DNA of 64,000 nucleotides, from the NCBI GenBank assembly GCA_017938155.1, contig JAGBCD010000033.1, positions 1-64,000 on the forward strand. The letters are read 5' to 3'. Below are positions 44,461-53,120 of this stretch, one piece after another. Numbering within the stretch: position 1 is the first letter of the stretch; every line of letters begins with the position of its first letter. The translations under genes and the position numbers were made by a program. Origin of the DNA: Paludibacteraceae bacterium. Its GTDB lineage: Bacteria; Bacteroidota; Bacteroidia; Bacteroidales; Paludibacteraceae. The notes below the pieces were generated by a model. It did no database searches. It had not been told where the DNA came from and saw only the letters and a list, made by a program, of their open reading frames with translations.

Positions 44461-46521
44461 ATGAAACTAATCCACTATTTTATGGCATCACTTGCTATGT
44501 TGTGCGCCTCGTGTCAATCCAATCAAGACACTTCGCTACAACCTATCACCAAACCTGAGATTCAAATCAAAGACGGGAGACTAACAGCAGAGGCCCTTTG
44601 GGCAATGGGAAGAATTGGCTCCGTAGCCATCAATCAAACAACCCAAAATATCGCATACACCGTTTCATACTACAGTGTATCTGAAAATCGTTCTACAACA
44701 TGGATACGCATTGTGGACAAAAGTGGGCAAGAGGTCATTGATGAATTCGTAGGCAGTGAACCCGCCTGGTTAGACGACACCAATACACTCGTATATCTCA
44801 ATGCAGGCAAAGTGTTTGTACGCCAAGACAAACAAGACATTGCTGTATCAGGATTTGACCAATCCATCGAAGGATTTCTTTTATCCCCTACCAAAGAAAA
44901 AATCGTGCTCATCACACAAGTCAAGACCATCGCGTCAACAGCCGACCAACATCCAGATCTACCATTAGCCAGCGGTCGCGTAGTGGACGATCTAATGTAC
45001 AAACATTGGGATGAATGGACACAAACTGCTCCACAACCTTTTGTACATGACATGCATATAGAGTACAAGCACGAGAAAATCAATTCTATCACGGTTTGTC
45101 ACCCTATTAATATATTAGAAGGCACTCCATACGAATCACCAATGAAACCATTTGGAGGCGTAGAGCAATTAGCATGGAGTCCTGATGGCAAGACATTGGC
45201 ATACACTTGCCGTAAAAAAGCGGGGTTAGAATATGCCATCTCCACCAATTCAGATATCTACCTGTATGACATTGAGACCCATACACATTGCAACATAACT
45301 GAAAATATGATGGGATACGACACCAACCCTTCATTCTCTCAAGATGGCAAGCATATCGCATGGTTGTCAATGGAACGAGATGGATACGAAAGCGATGAAA
45401 ACAGACTTTTTGTTCTTGACCTTGCTACAGGACAAAAAACATTTGTCTCTGAAGGATTAGACACCAATGTGGACGCATATTATTGGAAAGATAACGAACA
45501 TATTGTCTTCTCCGCTTGCTGGCACGCCACCGTTCAACTATACGAAACAAACCTTTTAGGAGAGCGCAAACAATTGACTCAAGGTCAATACGACCATGTA
45601 CCTGTTGCCTCAATAGGTGACCAACTATATTACCTCCGCCACTCCATGCGCGAAGCGAACGAGTTGTTTGTCAACAATTGCCAAATCACATATGAGAATA
45701 AGAATATTTACGATCAAATCACCATGGGTAAGGTGGAACCTATCTGGCAAAAAACATCCGATGGAAAACAAATGTTGACGTGGATCATTTACCCACCCCA
45801 TTTTGACCCTAATCGCAAATATCCAACACTGCTTTACTGCGAAGGAGGTCCACAATCGCCTGTATCTCAATTCTGGAGTTTCCGTTGGAACTTCATGATG
45901 ATGGCAGCTCATGATTATATTGTCGTTGCCCCTAACCGTAGAGGCCTACCAGGCTTTGGCAAAGAATGGAACGAACAAATTAGTGGAGACTATGGAGGAC
46001 AATGCATGAAAGATTATTTGTATGCCATTGATCAATTCGCAGCGTCTAATAAATTCGTTGACAAAGATAGATTAGGTTGTGTAGGAGCATCATTTGGAGG
46101 GTTCTCTGTTTATTGGTTAGCAGGACATCATGACAAACGATTCAAAGCCTTCATTGCACATGATGGCATCTTCAACATGGAAATGCAATATTTGGAAACA
46201 GAAGAAAAATGGTTTGCTAATTGGGATATGGGAGGTGCATATTGGGACAAAAACAACCTTATCGCACAACAAACATTCGCCAATTCACCGCACAAATTTG
46301 TAGATAAATGGGACACCCCTATACTATGCATTCATGGAGAAAAAGACTACCGTATTTTAGCCAATCAAAGCATGGCTGCATTTGACGCTGCTAAGATGCG
46401 TGGGATTCCCGCACAACTATTGATTTTCCCCGATGAAAACCATTGGGTATTGAAGCCACAAAATGGAATATTATGGCAACGTACATTCTTCAACTGGTTA
46501 GATGAATGGTTAAAAAATTGA
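44461..46521 (+). CDS. Prolyl oligopeptidase family (S9) lipoprotein, dipeptidyl-peptidase-like
   Basis: 686 residues. Lipoprotein signal (FMASLAMLCASCQS). Residues about 40-410 form a beta-propeller with LAWSPDGKTLAYTC and NPSFSQDGKHIAWLS repeats; residues about 430-686 are the alpha/beta hydrolase with LLYCEGGPQSPVSQFWSF (oxyanion region), GCVGASFGGFSVYW (Ser nucleophile), HGEKDYRI (Asp) and PDENHWV (His). The overall layout resembles Bacteroidota DPP5-type peptidases that release dipeptides in the periplasm. The thioesterase gene follows after four bases. Confidence 0.88.
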   Translation: MKLIHYFMASLAMLCASCQSNQDTSLQPITKPEIQIKDGRLTAEALWAMGRIGSVAINQTTQNIAYTVSYYSVSENRSTTWIRIVDKSGQEVIDEFVGSEPAWLDDTNTLVYLNAGKVFVRQDKQDIAVSGFDQSIEGFLLSPTKEKIVLITQVKTIASTADQHPDLPLASGRVVDDLMYKHWDEWTQTAPQPFVHDMHIEYKHEKINSITVCHPINILEGTPYESPMKPFGGVEQLAWSPDGKTLAYTCRKKAGLEYAISTNSDIYLYDIETHTHCNITENMMGYDTNPSFSQDGKHIAWLSMERDGYESDENRLFVLDLATGQKTFVSEGLDTNVDAYYWKDNEHIVFSACWHATVQLYETNLLGERKQLTQGQYDHVPVASIGDQLYYLRHSMREANELFVNNCQITYENKNIYDQITMGKVEPIWQKTSDGKQMLTWIIYPPHFDPNRKYPTLLYCEGGPQSPVSQFWSFRWNFMMMAAHDYIVVAPNRRGLPGFGKEWNEQISGDYGGQCMKDYLYAIDQFAASNKFVDKDRLGCVGASFGGFSVYWLAGHHDKRFKAFIAHDGIFNMEMQYLETEEKWFANWDMGGAYWDKNNLIAQQTFANSPHKFVDKWDTPILCIHGEKDYRILANQSMAAFDAAKMRGIPAQLLIFPDENHWVLKPQNGILWQRTFFNWLDEWLKN

Positions 46522-46525
46522 TCCG

Positions 46526-47254
46526 ATGAAATACCACTTCCACTATGAGATTCAACCACAAGATGTGGATTGCAACCGTAAACTCAGATTATACACCTTA
46601 GAAAATTACCTACTCAACACAGCAGGAAGCATCGCTGGAACTCTTGGTTTTGGACTTCCACAATTATTACCTTATGGATATACATGGATAATAACCCACC
46701 TATACCTTGAAATACTCAAAATGCCCACCCACGGCGACCAACTAAAGATAGAAACGTGGATAGAACAAAATGCGCACATGCTCTCTACACGTAATTTCAA
46801 ATTGTATTGCAACGACGAGTTAATTGGACAAGCTAAAAGTATTTGGGCGGTTATTGATATCCAAAAACGAAACATTGTCAATGTTTTCGATTCACCCATG
46901 TTTACTGACAGTGTTGATGGCGAAGTATTGCCTATCAAAAGAGCACAACGCTTTGGCAATTTGGAGGAATATGATGGAGTACAAGCACACACGATTACCT
47001 ATTCGGACGTGGATTACAACAACCACTGCAATTCATGCAAATACCTTGAAATCATGTTAGATGCCGAGCGTCCAACATGGCTCAATGAGGGAATAAGATT
47101 GGATATCACTTATGTGAAAGAAATCTACTTCAAAGAAACAATGAACACCCTTTGGAAATACAATGAAGATGAAATTGTATATCAACAAAAAAACAAAGAA
47201 AATACAACTTGCTGCAACGCAAGAATTTCCAAAATAGAAAAACTAAGTTGTTGA
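46526..47254 (+). CDS. Acyl-ACP thioesterase
   Basis: 242 residues with two hotdog halves. The N-terminal half has YTWIITHLYLEILKMPTHGDQLKIETW, where THGD resembles the substrate-tunnel strand of FatA-type enzymes; the C-terminal half has SDVDYNNHCNSCKYLEI, the N-x-H motif with catalytic Asn/His. It releases fatty acids from acyl carrier protein, influencing chain length or product exit. It is cotranscribed with the S9 lipoprotein and ends at a strong terminator. Confidence 0.85.
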   Translation: MKYHFHYEIQPQDVDCNRKLRLYTLENYLLNTAGSIAGTLGFGLPQLLPYGYTWIITHLYLEILKMPTHGDQLKIETWIEQNAHMLSTRNFKLYCNDELIGQAKSIWAVIDIQKRNIVNVFDSPMFTDSVDGEVLPIKRAQRFGNLEEYDGVQAHTITYSDVDYNNHCNSCKYLEIMLDAERPTWLNEGIRLDITYVKEIYFKETMNTLWKYNEDEIVYQQKNKENTTCCNARISKIEKLSC

Positions 47255-47291
47255 AAAGTTTTCTAACTTAGACAACTTTGCAACATTCAAT

Positions 47292-47335
47292 AAAACGTAA
47301 GTGGTTAATTACAAACCACTTACGTTTTTATTTTG
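47292..47335 (+). terminator. Rho-independent terminator
   Basis: AAAACGTAAGTGGTT pairs with AACCACTTACGTTTT across a short loop, followed by a T-rich tail. Confidence 0.88.
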
Positions 47336-47378
47336 GATAACTATTACATAATTGTTGAAAACTTTTTTATTCACTTTC

Positions 47379-47410
47379 GTTGCACATATTGAAAATATGT
47401 AATACCTTTG
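47379..47410 (+). promoter_or_regulatory. Promoter of the ribonucleotide reductase gene
   Basis: GTTG (47379-47382), 20 bp, TACCTTTG (47403-47410). The start codon is 75 bases downstream. The leader shows no cobalamin-riboswitch-length structured region. Confidence 0.7.
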
Positions 47411-47485
47411 CACCGATTTTCCGCAACTACGTAAGAGTATATAAATTGAAAGTAAAATATAATTAAAAAAACACATATACCAACC

Positions 47486-50044
47486 ATGGAAAAAAAGATT
47501 TACACACAAAAACAAGCAGAAGAAGCATCTGTTGCCTATTTCAACGGAGATGAACTGGCTGCTCGTGTATGGTCTACCAAGTATGCTTTGAAAGACAGTT
47601 TTGGCAATCTGTACGAATGCACGCCAGATGACATGCACCATCGTCTCGCCAGAGAGATTGCGCGTATTGAGAGCAACTATGCCAATCCAATGTCTGAGAA
47701 TGAGTTGTACGAACTGATGAAAAACTTCCGATACATCGTTCCACAAGGAAGCCCTATGACAGGCATAGGAAATGATTATCAGGTAGCAAGTTTGAGCAAC
47801 TGTTTTGTTATTGGACAAGATGGTAGTGCTGATAGTTATGGTGCAATCATACAAATAGATGAAGAACAGGTACAGTTGATGAAACGACGCGGCGGTGTAG
47901 GCCACGATTTGAGTCATGTCCGTCCTCATGGTAGTCCTGTAAAAAACTCAGCCCTCACCTCAACAGGTCTTGTTCCTTTCATGGAACGTTACAGCAACTC
48001 CACGAGAGAGGTAGCGCAAGATGGTCGTAGAGGCGCTTTGATGTTGAGCGTCAGCATCAAGCACCCTGATAGTGAAGCATTTATTGATGCCAAGATGGAG
48101 TCAGGCAAGGTTACTGGAGCCAATGTTTCGGTGAAGATATTAGACGACTTCATGCAAGCAGCAGTGTCCAACAAAAAATACTTGCAACAATACCCTATTG
48201 ACTCTGCCAACCCAACATTTACCAAAGAGGTAGATGCCAAAAAGATTTGGGACAAGATTATCCACAACGCATGGAAATCAGCCGAACCTGGAGTTCTATT
48301 TTGGGACACGATTATCCGTGAATCAGTACCTGACTGCTATGCTGATTTAGGTTACAAAACTGTTAGTACCAACCCTTGCGGAGAGATTCCATTGTGTCCA
48401 TACGATAGCTGTAGATTGTTGGCTATCAATCTATATAGTTATGTCAAGAATCCTTTCACACCTCAAGCGGAGTTTGATTTTGAGTTATTCAAGCAACACG
48501 TTGCTGTAGCTCAACGTATGATGGATGATATTATTGATCTTGAGATGGAGAAGATTGAGCGTATCTTGCTCAAGATTTCTTCTGACCCAGAATCCGATAG
48601 CATCAAACGTACAGAGCGTGAGTTGTGGGAGAAAATCATGAAAAAAACCGTTCAAGGTCGTCGTACAGGTGTAGGAACAACAGCAGAAGGAGATATGTTA
48701 GCCGCTATGGGATTGCGCTATGGTTCCGAAGAAGCTACGGCATTCTCCGTAGAGGTTCACAAAACATTGGCTTTGGCTGCCTACAGAAGCAGTGTCATGA
48801 TGGCCAAAGAACGTGGCGCATTTGCAGTATATGATGCTCAACGTGAAGAGAACAACCCTTACATCCAACGCATCAAAGAAGCAGATCCAGACTTGTACGA
48901 GTTGATGACCAAATATGGTCGTCGCAACATTGCTTGTTTGACTATTGCTCCTACAGGAACGACGAGTATCATGACCCAAACAACCAGTGGTATTGAACCA
49001 GTATTCCAACCGGTATATCGTCGCAGACGCAAGGTTAATCCAAACGACAAGAATGTGCATGTTGACTTGGTAGATGAAGTGGGAGATAGTTTTGAAGAAT
49101 ATGTTGTTTTCCATCACAATTTCATCACTTGGATGAATGCCAATGGACACCCATACGACCCTACTCATCGATATACAGCTGCAGAAATAGACGAATTGGT
49201 ACAAGAGTCACCTTACTACAAAGCGACTGCCAACGATGTAGATTGGTTAGCTAAGGTTAGAATGCAAGGGGCTATCCAAAAATGGGTTGACCATTCCATA
49301 TCCGTTACCATCAACCTTCCAAATGATGTAAACGAGGAACTCGTTCGTCAGTTGTACGAAGAAGCATGGAGATGCGGTTGCAAAGGATGTACAGTATATA
49401 GAGATGGTTCGAGAACTGGTGTTTTGGAAGGCATCAAAGAAAAGAAAAAAGAAGAAGAGAAAAAAGACGAGAAAAATTGCGTTTGCTTTGACAATAAAGT
49501 ACGCATTAGACCTGCAGAACTGGAATGTGATGTCGTACGTTTCCAAAACAACAAAGACAAATGGATTGCTTTTGTAGGTCTTAAAGATGGACATCCATAT
49601 GAGATTTTCACCGGACTTGCAGATGACGAGGATGGAATCTTGCTACCTAAATCAGTCACCAAAGGTAAGATCATTCGTACAGTACTTGAAGATGGGACAA
49701 AACGCTATGACTTCCAGTTTGTCAACTCAAGAGGTTTCAAAACAACCATGGAAGGCTTGAGTTACAAGTTTGATAAAGAGTTCTGGAACTATGCAAAACT
49801 GATTTCTGGTGTCTTGCGTTATGGCATGCCTATCGATCAAGTTGTAAAAATGATCAATGGACTACAAATGGATTCAGAGACGATCAACTCCTGGAAAGTG
49901 GGTGTAGAAAGAGCTCTCAAGAAATACATTCAAGACGGAACCATTGTACAAGGACAAGTATGTCCCAACTGCGGTCAAGCATTGATTTTTGAAGAAGGTT
50001 GCATGCATTGTAGAGAATGCGGCTATAGCAAATGTGGCGGATAA
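47486..50044 (+). CDS. nrdJ: Class II (adenosylcobalamin-dependent) ribonucleotide reductase
   Basis: 852 residues, typical for NrdJ. LSNCFVIG, NPCGEIPLCPYDSC (catalytic Cys-Gly-Glu loop), NATAPTG-type loop as LTIAPTGTTSIMTQTTSGIEP, and a C-terminal zinc-ribbon tail CPNCGQALIFEEGCMHCRECGYSKCGG (only the CxxC pairs are diagnostic) characterise the B12-dependent enzyme. A Lys/Glu-rich linker lies near residue 650. It makes deoxyribonucleotides without oxygen, using B12. It is monocistronic with its own promoter and terminator. Confidence 0.93.
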   Translation: MEKKIYTQKQAEEASVAYFNGDELAARVWSTKYALKDSFGNLYECTPDDMHHRLAREIARIESNYANPMSENELYELMKNFRYIVPQGSPMTGIGNDYQVASLSNCFVIGQDGSADSYGAIIQIDEEQVQLMKRRGGVGHDLSHVRPHGSPVKNSALTSTGLVPFMERYSNSTREVAQDGRRGALMLSVSIKHPDSEAFIDAKMESGKVTGANVSVKILDDFMQAAVSNKKYLQQYPIDSANPTFTKEVDAKKIWDKIIHNAWKSAEPGVLFWDTIIRESVPDCYADLGYKTVSTNPCGEIPLCPYDSCRLLAINLYSYVKNPFTPQAEFDFELFKQHVAVAQRMMDDIIDLEMEKIERILLKISSDPESDSIKRTERELWEKIMKKTVQGRRTGVGTTAEGDMLAAMGLRYGSEEATAFSVEVHKTLALAAYRSSVMMAKERGAFAVYDAQREENNPYIQRIKEADPDLYELMTKYGRRNIACLTIAPTGTTSIMTQTTSGIEPVFQPVYRRRRKVNPNDKNVHVDLVDEVGDSFEEYVVFHHNFITWMNANGHPYDPTHRYTAAEIDELVQESPYYKATANDVDWLAKVRMQGAIQKWVDHSISVTINLPNDVNEELVRQLYEEAWRCGCKGCTVYRDGSRTGVLEGIKEKKKEEEKKDEKNCVCFDNKVRIRPAELECDVVRFQNNKDKWIAFVGLKDGHPYEIFTGLADDEDGILLPKSVTKGKIIRTVLEDGTKRYDFQFVNSRGFKTTMEGLSYKFDKEFWNYAKLISGVLRYGMPIDQVVKMINGLQMDSETINSWKVGVERALKKYIQDGTIVQGQVCPNCGQALIFEEGCMHCRECGYSKCGG

Positions 50045-50070
50045 AACATGATGCTATCAACTAAACTTAC

Positions 50071-50110
50071 AAACAAAGGATGATACACGTATCATCCCTT
50101 GTTTTATACG
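50071..50110 (+). terminator. Rho-independent terminator of nrdJ
   Basis: AAACAAAGGATGATAC pairs with GTATCATCCCTTGTTT (one mismatch), loop of two bases, followed by a short T-rich run. Confidence 0.8.
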
Positions 50111-50227
50111 ACACTTCTCATTTCATGTTAGAGCACCATTGGTATTAACCGTATCATAAAACGCTTCTATTTTTTGAGCACATATACATAGAAGCATGTT
50201 TTGATAAAAACAAAGTCACTAAAACAA

Positions 50228-50956
50228 ATGAAACTATTAGACATGGATAGTTTTAACATCAAATCAGTCTTACTACAAGCAGGGTCAATAGTACTATTGA
50301 CAGGACTTATTTCTTGTTTTGCTGCATGCAGTAATAATTCGTCTGAACGTCTAAAATCTACATCCTCAGAAATTATTGAAGACACCATGGTGTCTTATCC
50401 AGGCCGAACTTTTAGTTATACAGAAAAGTTCCGCGACTCACAAGCCAAACAAGTACAAGCTGCGCAAGCCATTGGATTGCGCACCCCACCACAAAATCGT
50501 CAAGAGGCAGCTCGCATGCGTAGCTCCCTACGCGAAATAAAGACAAACGAATATTATGTGGTTGATTCACTCACGCACTCTATTCCCTATTTAGTACCTA
50601 CAGCCGCGAGAGAGTTAGAACGGATAGGTAAAGAGTTTGCAGATATCTTACAACGTAATGGTTTGCCGCAATACCGATTCTACGTAACCAGTGTATTACG
50701 AACCAAAGACGATGTAAAGCATCTTCAGAAAAGCGGAAACGTCAATGCCACGAATCAATCATGCCATTGCTATGGCACTACGTTCGACTTGGCATATTTC
50801 CGTTTTGATAAGGTAACACGCACACGTGAGTATATGCATCAAGATAATCTAAAACTAGTATTAGGTCAGGTGCTTCTCAACGAACAACGAGCAGGTCGTA
50901 TCTATGTCAAATACGAACGTAAACAAGCATGTTTCCATATCACAGTACGACAATAG
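50228..50956 (+). CDS. DUF5715 family envelope protein (M15 peptidase-like)
   Basis: 242 residues from the ATG at 50228; a TTG at 50201 is in frame but unlikely. A hydrophobic N-terminal stretch (VLLQAGSIVLLTGLISCFAACSNN) may be a membrane anchor or lipoprotein signal with Cys in AACS. The C-terminal domain has SCHCYGTTFD, fitting the S-x-H-x-x-G-x-x-x-D zinc motif of M15 (VanX/DD-carboxypeptidase) enzymes, with a final His in CFHITV. This is the DUF5715 pattern common in Bacteroidota; peptidoglycan cleavage is inferred. Right after its stop comes a broken Spi-domain fragment on the other strand. Confidence 0.75.
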   Translation: MKLLDMDSFNIKSVLLQAGSIVLLTGLISCFAACSNNSSERLKSTSSEIIEDTMVSYPGRTFSYTEKFRDSQAKQVQAAQAIGLRTPPQNRQEAARMRSSLREIKTNEYYVVDSLTHSIPYLVPTAARELERIGKEFADILQRNGLPQYRFYVTSVLRTKDDVKHLQKSGNVNATNQSCHCYGTTFDLAYFRFDKVTRTREYMHQDNLKLVLGQVLLNEQRAGRIYVKYERKQACFHITVRQ

Positions 50957-51105
50957 TTTGCTATCTTCCACAACGACTTTCCATCAGGCATATCTTCTTC
51001 CTTAGGAAACATTCCTGCATTTGCATCGGAATATGCTAAGGTTGGAGTAACACGCTCGTCAGCGGCAACTAACACCCACATACTATCTTGAGAAACTGCA
51101 TACAT
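50957..51105 (-). pseudogene. Truncated Spi/C10 (streptopain-type) prodomain fragment A
   Basis: About 50 codons from an ATG at 51105, with an in-frame stop just upstream, read MYAVSQDSMWVLVAADERV, then TPTLAYSDANAGMFPKEEDM and PDGKSLWKIANY. This is the second half of a Spi-type prodomain (the WVLVAADERVTPxLAYSD segment) found at the N terminus of T9SS-exported C10 cysteine proteases. Neither the protease nor a signal peptide is attached. Similarity ends exactly at the stop of the DUF5715 gene, whose antisense strand the frame then enters. Probably a deletion scar. Confidence 0.7.
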
Positions 51106-51134
51106 TACTGGAGATTATAAGTACAATTTACTTT

Positions 51135-51950
51135 TTATTTTATACTAATATTGGAAAGTTCTCGTTTTTTAATATGCTCTATTAAGCAATTCTTGTAAAT
51201 ATTCTGCATACTATCACAGAAAGCTAGATATGCCTCATATTTAGGAGAGTGATCCTGATAGTAACGATGTGCTAAAGGAGCAGATAATCCATCCCAATAC
51301 AATCGTATACTATAATCACCAGAAAACTCTTTATCAGGATAAGGAGGATTTTTGCTAATACCGCGCAATTGATCTAATAATCGAATTGGTATCATGTTTA
51401 CAGATGATAAATCAATATGCTGAGCACTTTGATTGTCCGTCCAATATATCGGAGATAGGTCTTTCAAATCTGACCATAAGATGTTAGTAACAAAAGTATG
51501 GTGTTGTACCAAGTCTATTACACGTTGAGAATACCATTCTTTCTGGCTAATCAAAGTGATGTGATAAAAATAGTTCCATCTCCAATCTATTAAAACATAT
51601 CCGTCTACCAACTCAATATAGGGCGAAGTACCACATATATTTAATTCTTTTTCAGCAAAATTCACAAAATCTGCATATGAAGTAAATTGAAAATATGGAT
51701 TGTACATAAAACTAATAGTATCTTCTTCATATACAAATCCATTACCTACAACCATTGTATTATAAGTTATGATAGGATGACCAGCAACCAGATATTTTTC
51801 TTGAGTCTTGTCGTTAAATTTTAAAATAGTTAGATTGGATTGTCCTGGATTTGCATTGTCTATAATTGGGTCAGATGTACAACTGCACAATAGTAAGCTT
51901 ACCATGTGCAACATAAAAAAATGTGTCGTAATATATAATTTTGTTTTCAT
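51135..51950 (-). CDS. Lipoprotein of unknown function
   Basis: 271 residues with a lipoprotein signal (MLHMVSLLLCSCTSDP). The mature protein is mixed alpha/beta with many aromatic residues (YFQFTSYADF, IDWRWNYFYHITLIS) and no motif I recognise. It is flanked on both sides by Spi-prodomain fragments, and a second MKTK-starting lipoprotein, broken by a stop codon, lies further upstream. A role beside C10-type proteases or their inhibitors is possible only as a guess from context. Confidence 0.6.
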   Translation of the reverse strand: MKTKLYITTHFFMLHMVSLLLCSCTSDPIIDNANPGQSNLTILKFNDKTQEKYLVAGHPIITYNTMVVGNGFVYEEDTISFMYNPYFQFTSYADFVNFAEKELNICGTSPYIELVDGYVLIDWRWNYFYHITLISQKEWYSQRVIDLVQHHTFVTNILWSDLKDLSPIYWTDNQSAQHIDLSSVNMIPIRLLDQLRGISKNPPYPDKEFSGDYSIRLYWDGLSAPLAHRYYQDHSPKYEAYLAFCDSMQNIYKNCLIEHIKKRELSNISIK

Positions 51951-52027
51951 GATTCATTCAATTAAGAGGTTTTACTTTAGTTTGCTTAAAACATTCTATT
52001 GGGTATTTCATACCAGGAAAGAAAGCA

Positions 52028-52264
52028 TTAGAAGCCTGAAGAATTCTCTATATTAGCAATACACATATAATTTGTAGAATCCCGACTTATAGCTTCTATA
52101 GATAAAATTTCTCTTATTAGAGGATTTCCATCTACACCTGGTGCATATTGTGGAGTTGCAACAAGAAATGTATATGCTATATCTTCTATTTCCGATAGTT
52201 GATATTCTTGTGCATGTATAAAACTGCCGACACACAGCAAAAGTATAATCAATATTCGTTTCAT
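52028..52264 (-). pseudogene. Truncated Spi/C10 prodomain fragment B with signal peptide
   Basis: 78 codons: signal peptide (MKRILIILLLCVGSFIHAQ) followed by the first half of a Spi-type prodomain (NPLIREILSIEAISRDSTNY, then MCIANIENSSGF) and a stop where the family normally continues with a GWVLVAADERV-type strand. Fragment A supplies the missing second half, but the two overlap by about 13 equivalent residues and diverge there, so they come from two related genes or a duplicated one. A short exported peptide could still be made. Spi alone inhibits streptopain in streptococci, but half a domain is unlikely to. Confidence 0.65.
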
Positions 52265-52283
52265 AGTATTCTACATGAAATAA

Positions 52284-52949
52284 TTATTGACAAAATCGTT
52301 GACTAACAAAACAATGATCTTCTATGGTGTTGGTTTCTATTAAATGATTTAAAACATCAACAACATCCTCAATCGTTATCATGTCTCTTTTCCAACCATT
52401 AAAATGCATGGTGGATTTTTTTGTTAATCGCACTAATTCATCTTCGTGAATTACATAACGCTTGGCGTAGGGTGTACTTGTATATATTTCTATTGTATCA
52501 ACATCGAATGTAAGTATATCTTCCCATTTTACATTTGTATAACAGCCAAATGATTCTAACTCTGTAAATGGATAGCAGATGTATTATCCTCCCTTTAGAG
52601 CAATATACTTAGGAGTATTAACCAAATCTTCGAGTGTATAGACATCTCCTATCTTCCAATTAAATAAATGATTGGTGCCAAGATAACCATCTTTGCCAAA
52701 AATAGGTTGTCCATCTAAATTTTTTGGATACAGTGGGATCCAACAAGTTTCTCCTAATGAATGTATATACTCTGCCTTTAAAGGTGCAGGAGTATCAAAA
52801 CACATAACAGCCTTATCAATAAGGTTGGTATCCGTAAATTGAAAAAATGCTATTTCACCTCCTCCATGATGGAAGGTTACTAAATCAGAATGAGTGCAAT
52901 GGGAAAAGAGAATAACCCCAAATACGATAATAGATATTTTTGTTTTCAT
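52284..52949 (-). pseudogene. Lipoprotein gene interrupted by an in-frame stop
   Basis: The frame starts at an ATG at 52949 (MKTKISIIVFGVILFSHCTH, lipoprotein Cys in SHCT) and reads 121 codons to a TAA at 52584-52586. The same frame continues without another stop for about 99 codons, YICYPFTELESFGCYTNVKW and so on, to a TAA at 52284-52286. The downstream segment has no ATG at its start. The intact protein would be about 221 residues. Either the gene is inactivated by one nonsense mutation or the stop is read through; a sequencing error cannot be excluded. Family not recognised. Confidence 0.7.
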
Positions 52950-52966
52950 AATCAAATTCTCTTGCA

Positions 52967-53112
52967 TTATTTCATTAATTTTGTTTCTAACGCTTTGATT
53001 CGTTTTTCTTGTTGGAGAATATAAAGATAAAGTGTCAATTCCTCTATTTTTTGCAAAAGTTGTGTTTACAATTCATTAATACCCACACCATTCTCTTGCA
53101 TCTCTTGAATTC
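52967..53112 (-). pseudogene. Remnant C-terminal coiled coil of a fibre-like protein
   Basis: Translated, it reads QEMQENGVGINEL, then a stop (TAA where the intact gene has CAA), then TQLLQKIEELTLYLYILQQE and KRIKALETKLMK. This is the C-terminal tail of the intact protein encoded at 59275-60717, differing by the nonsense codon, a two-residue insertion and scattered substitutions. No upstream body is attached. It lies immediately downstream of the gene at 53121, whose 5' end in turn matches the intact fibre gene. Confidence 0.85.
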
Positions 53113-53120
53113 GCGCGTTA

